From JBBAGE01 sp041655055 (lineage in GTDB: Bacteria > Pseudomonadota > Alphaproteobacteria > Rhodobacterales > Rhodobacteraceae): a stretch of DNA of 7,148 bases. The position numbers were made by a program, and so were the translations under genes. Positions 1-5,803 of this stretch are shown one piece after another. Below the pieces are notes generated by a model, which was not told the origin of the DNA, did no database searches, and saw only the letters and a list, made by a program, of their open reading frames with translations. Numbering within the stretch: position 1 is the stretch's first letter; every line of letters begins with the position of its first letter. The stretch covers positions 1 to 7,148 of the forward strand of contig JBBAGE010000122.1 in the NCBI GenBank assembly GCA_041655055.1, written 5' to 3'.

Positions 1-262
1 CCACCGCAAGATCCATCGCATTGGACGTGCCCACCAGCCCGCCGCGATCGTCGATCAGCCGCACGGTTGATGCGCGCACGCCGCCGGCGGAATAGGTGCC
101 CGCGCCCGGCGCGCCGCGAATCACGAAGGATTCGAAATTGGCCTCGGTCCGTTTATAGCCAAAGGTGCTTGAATTCGCGATATTATCGGAAATCGTCGCA
201 AGCCGTGTGGCATTTGCATTCAGGCCGGCAACGCCGGCATTCAGAGCGGAGGAAATCGACAT
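1..262 (-). CDS. flgE: Flagellar hook protein FlgE, N-terminal part (runs off window)
   Basis: FlgE polymerises into the flagellar hook, the universal joint between rod and filament outside the cell. Translating the minus strand from the ATG at 262-260 gives 87 codons that remain open to the window edge, so the C-terminal part is missing. The N-terminus carries the rod/hook signature: an amphipathic helix (ALNAGVAGLNANATRLATI, residues 6-24) followed by SDNIANSSTFGYKR (residues 25-38). Further on, NFESFV and the TSNAMDLAV segment match the start of the hook D1 region (compare TGRGLDVAI in E. coli FlgE). The start is supported by AGAAAGG at 276-270 with a 7-base spacer. The gene lies 96 bp downstream of motB in the same direction, with a CtrA-like box in the gap. 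FlgF or FlgG share the N-terminal motif, but the sequence after it fits FlgE best. Confidence 0.9.
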   Translation of the reverse strand, partial: MSISSALNAGVAGLNANATRLATISDNIANSSTFGYKRTEANFESFVIRGAPGAGTYSAGGVRASTVRLIDDRGGLVGTSNAMDLAV

Positions 263-269
263 TACAGCG

Positions 270-276
270 CCTTTCT
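270..276 (-). promoter_or_regulatory. Ribosome binding site of flgE
   Basis: On the minus strand AGAAAGG lies 7 bases ahead of the ATG at 262. It is a moderate Shine-Dalgarno match at normal spacing and supports this start codon. Confidence 0.6.
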
Positions 277-304
277 GCTATTTTCCCCAAAGGGTCCGAC
301 AGCA

Positions 305-337
305 GGAATACCCCCGCCGCCTTAACACCCGCCTAAC
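305..337 (-). promoter_or_regulatory. Putative CtrA box and promoter of flgE
   Basis: On the minus strand GTTAGGCGGGTGTTAA (337-322) is followed after 11 bases by TATTCC (310-305). Read on the plus strand the box is TTAA-N7-CTAAC, one mismatch from the CtrA consensus TTAA-N7-TTAAC. CtrA is known to control flagellar genes in many alphaproteobacteria, including the fla2 system of Rhodobacter sphaeroides. A 16-bp element matching at 13 positions sits ahead of motB (1251-1266) with the same spacing to a TATCCC. If TATTCC acts as the -10, transcription would begin near 298, giving a leader of about 36 bases. The -10 match alone is weak; the case rests on the repeated arrangement. Confidence 0.5.
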
Positions 338-358
338 ATTTAAAATGTGATGCATTTC

Positions 359-1204
359 TCAGCGGGCCTTGCGCAAAAGGATCAGTTCGACCCGGTTGTT
401 GCGCACGGCCATCGGATTGGCGGCCACCTGTTTGCGGTCGGCAAAGCCGGAAATACGCTGGATGCGTTTGGCGGTGATTCCGTGCGATTCCAGCAGGCCG
501 CGCATTGCATCGGCGCGCCTGCCCGACAGATCCCAGACCGGATTATCCGCCACCACAACCGATTGCGACGCCAGATGCCCGTTGATCGCAAGATCATTGG
601 TCACCAGCGCGAAAATACCCGCCAGCATCTGGGCCAGTTCGCGCAGAATCGGGGCGGGATCGGCGGTTTCGGGGGCAAATAGCGGGACATCGGGCAGATC
701 GAACAGTTCGATGATCAGCCCTTCGTCGGTGACGCGGGTCACGATATGGCGCAGGGCCTCTTCGGCGACCATGCTTTCACCGCTAAGCGCGCTAAGCGCA
801 TCTTGCACAGCGGCGATGGCGGCGGCATCCGCAGCTTCGGCATGCACATCGTCGGTATTGGCATCGGCATCGCCACGGGCGCGTTCGGCATCGGTGGGGT
901 GACGCATCGCCGCCCCGATACCGTTGCGTGCCAGCGATTCCTCGGAAAAGATGCTGTCGCCGCCAAAGGCCCCATCGCCGCCGCCCGACACCCGGTTGAC
1001 CGGGATCGTCGGGTTGAAATAATCGGCAACGCCCTTGCGCTGTTTTTCGGTTGTCGCATTGATCAGCCACATCAACAGGAAAAAGGCCATCATGGCGGTG
1101 ACGAAATCGGCATAGGCCACTTTCCACGCGCCGCCGTGGTGGCCACCGCCGGCCACGACCTTTTTCTTTTTGATGATGATCGGCGCGTTTTGCTTCGCGC
1201 TCAT
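359..1204 (-). CDS. motB: Flagellar motor stator protein MotB
   Basis: MotB forms the proton-conducting stator with MotA and anchors it to peptidoglycan. The 281-residue product has a short basic cytoplasmic N-terminus (KKKK at 12-15), then a single membrane helix at about 29-49 (KVAYADFVTAMMAFFLLMWLI). D33 sits where the essential proton-binding aspartate (D32 in E. coli) is expected. An Ala/Asp-rich linker covers about 104-140. The C-terminal OmpA-like peptidoglycan-binding domain covers about 155-278, with LIIELFDLPDVPLFAP (163-178), DLSGRRA (225-231) and NNRVEL (269-274), whose Asp and Arg fit the conserved peptidoglycan-binding positions. The ATG at 1204 has GAGG 6 bases upstream, but that site and most of the start codon lie in a perfect inverted repeat. 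No motA is adjacent within the window. The next gene, flgE, follows in the same direction. Hydrophilic OmpA-family proteins are excluded by the membrane helix and D33. Confidence 0.95.
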   Translation of the reverse strand: MSAKQNAPIIIKKKKVVAGGGHHGGAWKVAYADFVTAMMAFFLLMWLINATTEKQRKGVADYFNPTIPVNRVSGGGDGAFGGDSIFSEESLARNGIGAAMRHPTDAERARGDADANTDDVHAEAADAAAIAAVQDALSALSGESMVAEEALRHIVTRVTDEGLIIELFDLPDVPLFAPETADPAPILRELAQMLAGIFALVTNDLAINGHLASQSVVVADNPVWDLSGRRADAMRGLLESHGITAKRIQRISGFADRKQVAANPMAVRNNRVELILLRKAR

Positions 1205-1238
1205 CCCACACCTCGTTCATTCACCCGAGGTGTGGGAT
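1203..1238 (-). promoter_or_regulatory. 13-bp perfect inverted repeat over the motB ribosome binding site and start
   Basis: Bases 1203-1215 and 1226-1238 are exact reverse complements, separated by 10 bases (1216-1225). In RNA of the motB sense strand, the arm AUCCCACACCUCG would pair with CGAGGUGUGGGAU. The second arm holds the Shine-Dalgarno sequence GAGG (1214-1211) and the first two bases of the motB ATG. A folded leader should therefore block ribosome access. No U-run follows the stem on either strand, so it does not look like an intrinsic terminator. It could alternatively be a DNA-level operator for a dimeric regulator. The repeat is seen directly; its role is inferred. Confidence 0.7.
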
Positions 1239-1266
1239 ATCAGCCAAAGATAAACGCCCGGCTAAC
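1234..1266 (-). promoter_or_regulatory. Putative CtrA box and promoter of motB
   Basis: On the minus strand GTTAGCCGGGCGTTTA (1266-1251) is followed after 11 bases by TATCCC (1239-1234). The box matches the one ahead of flgE at 13 of 16 positions and keeps the same spacing to a TATyCC element. Against the CtrA consensus TTAA-N7-TTAAC, the plus-strand reading TAAA-N7-CTAAC has two mismatches, so it is the weaker of the two boxes. A start about 7 bases past TATCCC would fall near 1227, leaving a leader of about 23 bases that keeps the Shine-Dalgarno sequence but lacks almost all of the 5' arm of the inverted repeat. Confidence 0.45.
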
Positions 1267-1285
1267 CCTTACAGTTGTTTGCAGT

Positions 1286-2137
1286 TTACGCGCCGCCAAT
1301 ATGCCGGGTCAGACCTTCCTGGGCGATATTGGCGATCATGCGGCCATCGGCGGTATAGATCCGCCCGGTGTTGAACCCGCGCGCGGCACCGGCCCAGGGG
1401 CTTTCGGTCACGAACAGCATCCATTCATCGGCCCGCGCATCGCCATGCAGCCAGAGCGCGTGATCCAGACTGGTGACCTGCATGCCGGGGGCGGTATAGT
1501 TTTTCCCATGCGGTTTCATCGAGGCCGTCAGCACCCCCAGATCAGAGGCAAAGGCAATCGCACCCAGATGCAGGCGTGGATCGCTGCCCAGATCGCCGCG
1601 CACGCGGAACCAGAAATCATAGCTGGGCGCAGACATATCCTCGGCCGCAAGATCGCGCCGCCATGTGCGCCGGGTTTCCACCGGAAAGCGGAAAATCAGG
1701 CTCGAATCCTCGGGCAATTCATCGACGCGCAGCATATCGGGCATCGGGGTGGCGTGGCTGAACCCATCCTCGCGCGCATGGAACGAGGCCGAGAAATTCA
1801 AAATCGGCCGCCCGTTTTGCAGCGCGATCACCCGACGGGTGGAAAAACTGCGCCCGTCATTGTCGCGTTCCACCTGATAAAGGATCGGCGCCGTCGCATC
1901 GCCCGGGCGCATGAAATAGGCATGCAGCGAATGACAGATCTTGTGGGGTTCGACCGTTTCGATCGCAGCCATTGTGGCCTGTGCGATCACCAGCCCGCCA
2001 TAGGCCCGCCCGATCTGCCAGTTTTCCAAGGCCGGGCCCTGATAATAATCCTGTTCGATCGGCTGCACCGTCAGCACATTTGCCAGCATATCGGCAAATT
2101 CCTGATCGGTCATCATTTCGGGGGTCTTGGTCATCAT
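1286..2137 (-). CDS. tesB: Acyl-CoA thioesterase II, TesB family
   Basis: This enzyme hydrolyses acyl-CoA to free fatty acid and CoA in the cytoplasm. The product is 283 residues, close to E. coli TesB (286), and has the double-hotdog layout. The N-terminal hotdog includes GRAYGGLVIAQA (43-54) and HSLHAYFMRPGD (69-80). The C-terminal hotdog includes ASDLGVLTAS (197-206), VTSLDHALWLH (221-231) and GRIYTADGRMIANIAQEG (258-275). D199, T222 and Q273 fit the Asp-Thr-Gln catalytic set of TesB (D204, T228, Q278 in E. coli) in both identity and spacing. Two ATGs are adjacent (2137 and 2134). GAGG at 2142-2139 lies only 1 base from the first and 4 from the second, so the second start (282 residues) may be the real one. 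The gene lies 72 bp after the oxoprolinase-family gene in the same direction, and its stop is 81 bp ahead of motB. The physiological acyl-CoA substrate cannot be read from the sequence. Confidence 0.93.
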   Translation of the reverse strand: MMTKTPEMMTDQEFADMLANVLTVQPIEQDYYQGPALENWQIGRAYGGLVIAQATMAAIETVEPHKICHSLHAYFMRPGDATAPILYQVERDNDGRSFSTRRVIALQNGRPILNFSASFHAREDGFSHATPMPDMLRVDELPEDSSLIFRFPVETRRTWRRDLAAEDMSAPSYDFWFRVRGDLGSDPRLHLGAIAFASDLGVLTASMKPHGKNYTAPGMQVTSLDHALWLHGDARADEWMLFVTESPWAGAARGFNTGRIYTADGRMIANIAQEGLTRHIGGA

Positions 2138-2209
2138 TCCTCACTATCTGTCGGGCCATAGCTTTTGGCGCAATTGGTCGGCAATACGCCCCGCGAATGC
2201 AAGGTGTTT
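2138..2209 (-). other. Short intergenic gap with an imperfect hairpin
   Basis: This 72-bp gap separates the oxoprolinase-family gene from the thioesterase gene. It holds an imperfect stem-loop at 2167-2190 (GGCG/CGCC and ATTG/CAAT pairs with a small internal loop), with no U-run after it on either strand, so it is not a convincing terminator. I see no promoter-like pair or TTAA box. The two genes are probably co-transcribed, with the thioesterase using its own GAGG site. Confidence 0.4.
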
Positions 2210-5200
2210 TTAGCCCGTCTGTCCCCAGCCGCCACCGCCGGGGGTCAGGATTTCGATCGCATCGCCCGCTTGCAAATGCGCCTGATCATTGCCGCGCAGC
2301 ACTTGGCGCGCTCCATCCGCGCGCAGCACCGCGTTTTCGCCCAGCGCCCCGGCGCCGCCACCGGCCGCGCCCAAAGGCGGCACCACCCGGTGCGATGTCA
2401 GCAGCGTCACCGTCACATCATCGCAAAACCGCAAGATCCGGTGCAGCCCGTCGCCGCCGCGCCATTGGCCCGCGCCACCGGAATCGGGGCGCAAAGCGCA
2501 GCATTCGACCCGCACGGGAAAGCGGGTCTCTAGCACTTCGGGATCGGTCATCAGCGTGTTGGTCATATGGCTATGCACGCCGGATGCCCCGGGAAAACCC
2601 GGTCCGGCGCCGGTTCCGCCTGCAATCGTTTCATAATTCTGGAAATCTTCGTTGCCCCAGACGAAATTGTTCATCGTGCCCTGCGATCCGGCCAGCACCC
2701 CCAGCGCGGCGAACAGGCAATCGGCGATGGCCTGGCTCACCTCGGTATTGCCGGCAATCACGGCGGCGGGATAGGCGGGGTTGATCATCGATCCCTCGGG
2801 CAGGATCAGACGGATGGGGCGCAAGCACCCCTCGTTCAGCGGAATATCCCGGCCGACGATGGTGCGAAAAACATAGAGCACCGCCGCCTTCACAATGCTG
2901 GCGGGGGCATTGTAATTCAGCGGATGCTGCGGCGATGTGCCGGTAAAATCAATCACCGCTTCGCCCGCAACAGGGTCTGTTTCGATCACCACGCGGATCA
3001 CGCTGCCATCATCAAGCGGATAGGTGCATTCGCCCCCGCGAAGGCCGCGAATGGCCTGACGCACGCTGGCCTCGGCATTGGCCTGCACATGGCCCATATA
3101 GGCCAGAACAGGCTCTATCCCATAGGTTTCGATCATCCGGTGCACCTCGGCGATGCCGGTGGCATTGGCGGCGATCTGGGCCTCTAGATCGGCCATGTTA
3201 TGATCGATATTGCGCGCGGGATAGGGGCCAGAGGCCAGCAGCGCGCGGGTGGCCTCGCGGCGCAAATGCCCGCCATCGACCAGCCGGAAATTGTTGATAA
3301 CCACGCCCTCTTCTTCGATCCGGCGGCTGTCGGCGGGGGATGATCCGGGCGTGCGCCCGCCGATATCGGCATGATGCCCGCGCGATCCGGCAAAGAACAA
3401 AATCCGTTCGCCAGCGGGGTCAAACACGGGCGTTATCACCGTGACATCGGGCAAATGCGTGCCCCCGTCAAAGGGCGCGTTCAGCATGAACGCATCGCCC
3501 GGGCGCATGTTGCCGGCATTGCGCTGTGCCACCACGCGCACCGCATCCGACATCGATCCCAGATGCACCGGCACATGCGGGGCATTGGCCACCAGATTGC
3601 CCTGCGCATCAAACAGCGCGCAGGAAAAATCCAGCCGCTCCTTGATATTCACCGAATGGGCGGTATTGGCGAGCGTGGCGCCCATTTGCTGCGCAATAGA
3701 CATGAAAAGATTGCTGAAAACCTCAAGCATCACGGGATCGACATCGCTGCCCACGGGGCGGATATGCGCGCGCGGGGCAATGCGGGTCAGCACAAGGTTG
3801 CCCAGACCGTCGATCCGCCCCTGCCAGCCGGGATCGATGACATTGGTGCCGGTTGGTTCCGTGATAATCGCCGGGCCGGGGACGGTCGCACCTGCGGGCA
3901 GGCCGTCGCGCGCATAAAGCGGCGCATGGATATGCTTTCCCCCGCAATAGAGCCTGATTTGCGCCTGCGGCCCGGGCATATCGCCCGATGCGGGGCCGGG
4001 CGCGGCGGCGGGCGCGGTGGTGCCGATCACCTCGGCCACCAGCATATCGAAATGCAGCGCCCGGCCCACCGGTTCAAACCCGAAACGGGCGCGATGCGTG
4101 GCGGCAAATTCGGCGGCCATATCGGCAGGCGCGCCAAAACGCACCGGCAACGATTGATGCGCGCCCTGATAGCGTAAATGCGCCCGCATCCGGGTCGAAA
4201 TATCGGCCTGCGCGATGCCTTGGGCCGCAACCTCGGCGCGCGCATCCGCCGCCATTTGTGCAAGCCGCGCACCTGCGGCATCCACGGCCGCGATCGGCTG
4301 ATCGAACTGGGCCTCGCGCAGCGCCCGCACATCGGCAAGCCCCATGCCAAAGGCCGATAAAACCCCGGCATAGGGATGGATCAAGACACTATTCATGCCC
4401 AGAACATCGGCCACCTGACAGGCATGTTGCCCACCCGCGCCGCCGAAACTGCACAATGTATAGCGCTGGATGTCATGCCCGCGCTCGACCGAGATTTTCT
4501 TGATCGCCTGGGCCATATTGCCGATGGCGATGGTCAGGAAACCTTCGGCCACATCCTCGGGGGTTTGCGGCTGGCCGGTGGCCTGCGCGATATCATCCGC
4601 AAGCGCGGCAAAACCCCGCCGCACCGCCTGGATATCAAGCGGCGCATCGCCGTTCGGGCCGAAAACGGCGGGAAAATGCGCGGGCGTCAGCTTGCCCAGC
4701 ATCACATTGCAATCGGTCACCGTCAGCGGCCCGCCATGGCCGTAACAGGCAGGCCCGGGAAAGGCCCCGGCGCTTTCGGGCCCGACCTTGTAGCGCCCGT
4801 CGCTGAACGCCAGAACCGAGCCACCGCCCGCTGCGACCGTGTGAATATCCATCATCGGCGCGCGCAGACGGGTGCCGGCGATCACGCTTTCAAAACTGCG
4901 CTCAAATTCCCCGGCATAGTGACAGACATCGGTGGATGTGCCGCCCATGTCAAAGCCGATGACGCGCGATATCCCCGCCATCTCGGCGGTGCGCGCCATG
5001 CCAACCACGCCCCCCGCAGGACCGGACAGAATGGCATCGCGCCCCGAAAACAGCGCCGCATCGGTCAGGCCACCGCTGGATTGCATGAAATAGAGCCTGC
5101 TGTCAGTGCCTAATGCGGCACTTACCTGATCCACGTAACGGCGCAAAACCGGCGTCAGATAGGCGTCAACCACCGCGGTATCACCGCGCCCGACCAGCTT

Positions 5201-5803
5201 GATCAGCGCGCTTGCCTGATGGCTGGGGGTGATTTGGGTAAAGCCTTCGTCGGCCGCGATCGCTGCGGCGCGCAATTCATGCACCGGGTTGCGATAGCTG
5301 TGCATGAAGGCAATGGCCACCGCACGCAGCCCCGCCCGATAGGCACTGCGCAGAGCCGAACGCAGGGCATTTTCATCCATGGGCCGGATCACCGCACCCC
5401 GGGCATCAAGGCGTTCCTCGACCTCGGCCACGCGGGCATAAAGCGGTTCGGGCAGGTGAATATCAAGCGCGAACAGATCCGGCCGGGCCTGCGTCCCGAT
5501 CCGCAACAGATCGCCAAAACCGCGCGTGATCAGCAACAGCGGCGGCGTGCCCTTGCGTTCCAACAGCGCATTGGTGGCGATGGTCGTGCCCATCTTGACC
5601 GCCGCGATGGGGTGACCGGCAAAGGGCCCCGCGCGCAGCCGCGCAATGCCCTCGGTCGCGGCATCGGCATATTGACCGGGGTTTTCGGACAGCAGTTTCA
5701 GCGTATGCAGCCCACCGTCAGGCGCGCGGGCCACAATATCGGTAAACGTCCCGCCCCGGTCGATCCAGAATTCCCACGCCATCCGGCCCCCCGCTGATGT
5801 CAT
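2210..5803 (-). CDS. 5-oxoprolinase-family protein, fused HyuA-HyuB, full length
   Basis: Members open 5-oxo-L-proline to L-glutamate, or open related hydantoin-type rings, using ATP in the cytoplasm. At 1197 residues this is a complete fusion, like eukaryotic 5-oxoprolinase, rather than separate HyuA and HyuB subunits. The HyuA half (about 8-680) shows the actin-like ATPase motifs DRGGTFTDIV (15-24), GTTIATNALLERKG (72-85) and GFDMGGTSTDV (283-293). The HyuB half (about 690-1197) shows MGATLANTAHSVNIKERLDF, GHHADIGG (809-816, likely metal or active-site region), HMTNTLMTDPE (from 1079) and the terminal TPGGGGWG (1187-1194). No frameshift or missing block is seen. Its ATG at 5803 overlaps the permease stop as ATGA, implying translational coupling. 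The ATG at 5782 (residue 8, just before the conserved WEFWIDRGGTFTD) is an alternative start behind a G-run. The conserved HyuB C-terminal features favour oxoprolinase over acetone carboxylase. The exact substrate is unproven, since bacterial members act on several lactams. Confidence 0.88.
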   Translation of the reverse strand: MTSAGGRMAWEFWIDRGGTFTDIVARAPDGGLHTLKLLSENPGQYADAATEGIARLRAGPFAGHPIAAVKMGTTIATNALLERKGTPPLLLITRGFGDLLRIGTQARPDLFALDIHLPEPLYARVAEVEERLDARGAVIRPMDENALRSALRSAYRAGLRAVAIAFMHSYRNPVHELRAAAIAADEGFTQITPSHQASALIKLVGRGDTAVVDAYLTPVLRRYVDQVSAALGTDSRLYFMQSSGGLTDAALFSGRDAILSGPAGGVVGMARTAEMAGISRVIGFDMGGTSTDVCHYAGEFERSFESVIAGTRLRAPMMDIHTVAAGGGSVLAFSDGRYKVGPESAGAFPGPACYGHGGPLTVTDCNVMLGKLTPAHFPAVFGPNGDAPLDIQAVRRGFAALADDIAQATGQPQTPEDVAEGFLTIAIGNMAQAIKKISVERGHDIQRYTLCSFGGAGGQHACQVADVLGMNSVLIHPYAGVLSAFGMGLADVRALREAQFDQPIAAVDAAGARLAQMAADARAEVAAQGIAQADISTRMRAHLRYQGAHQSLPVRFGAPADMAAEFAATHRARFGFEPVGRALHFDMLVAEVIGTTAPAAAPGPASGDMPGPQAQIRLYCGGKHIHAPLYARDGLPAGATVPGPAIITEPTGTNVIDPGWQGRIDGLGNLVLTRIAPRAHIRPVGSDVDPVMLEVFSNLFMSIAQQMGATLANTAHSVNIKERLDFSCALFDAQGNLVANAPHVPVHLGSMSDAVRVVAQRNAGNMRPGDAFMLNAPFDGGTHLPDVTVITPVFDPAGERILFFAGSRGHHADIGGRTPGSSPADSRRIEEEGVVINNFRLVDGGHLRREATRALLASGPYPARNIDHNMADLEAQIAANATGIAEVHRMIETYGIEPVLAYMGHVQANAEASVRQAIRGLRGGECTYPLDDGSVIRVVIETDPVAGEAVIDFTGTSPQHPLNYNAPASIVKAAVLYVFRTIVGRDIPLNEGCLRPIRLILPEGSMINPAYPAAVIAGNTEVSQAIADCLFAALGVLAGSQGTMNNFVWGNEDFQNYETIAGGTGAGPGFPGASGVHSHMTNTLMTDPEVLETRFPVRVECCALRPDSGGAGQWRGGDGLHRILRFCDDVTVTLLTSHRVVPPLGAAGGGAGALGENAVLRADGARQVLRGNDQAHLQAGDAIEILTPGGGGWGQTG
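5800..5803 (-). other. ATGA stop/start overlap coupling the permease and oxoprolinase genes
   Basis: On the minus strand the permease ends GGG GAA TGA and the oxoprolinase-family frame opens ATG ACA, sharing ATGA. Such overlaps usually mean one transcript and re-initiation by the terminating ribosome. If the real start is instead the ATG at 5782, the genes are still only 17 bp apart. Confidence 0.75.

Noticed and set aside
67..350. Two small plus-strand open frames (67-336 and 165-350)
   Set aside because: They lie antisense to flgE and its leader, and their Arg-rich products show no motif. The minus strand here encodes a clear FlgE N-terminus.
263..358. Sigma-54 promoter ahead of flgE
   Set aside because: I looked for TGGCAC-N5-TTGC on the minus strand, since some Rhodobacter flagellar genes use sigma-54, and found no acceptable GG/GC pair.
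792..1220. Alternative start at 1220 in the hairpin loop (MNEVWDEREAK)
   Set aside because: It is out of frame with motB and gives an Arg/His/Cys-rich product without homology features. The ATG at 1204 begins the conserved MotB N-terminus.
1203..1238. Intrinsic terminator for the thioesterase gene
   Set aside because: The stem is strong, but no U-run follows it on either strand, and its 3' arm overlaps the motB ribosome site and start codon.
1237..1244. Sigma-28 (FliA) -10 element GCTGATAT ahead of motB
   Set aside because: It matches GCCGATAA at 6 of 8 bases, but there is no TAAA-type -35 at the required spacing (AGCCGGGC lies there instead).
746..2161. A 471-codon open frame on the plus strand across motB and the thioesterase gene
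   Set aside because: It is fully antisense to two well-recognised genes, its product is a His/Gly/Arg-rich string with no family motifs, and long antisense frames are common in GC-rich genomes.
3371..5797. Several plus-strand open frames of 170-270 codons (3371-4177, 3988-4503, 4376-5113, 5219-5797)
   Set aside because: All are shadows of the oxoprolinase-family gene, with low-complexity Arg/His/Pro-rich products and no recognisable domain.
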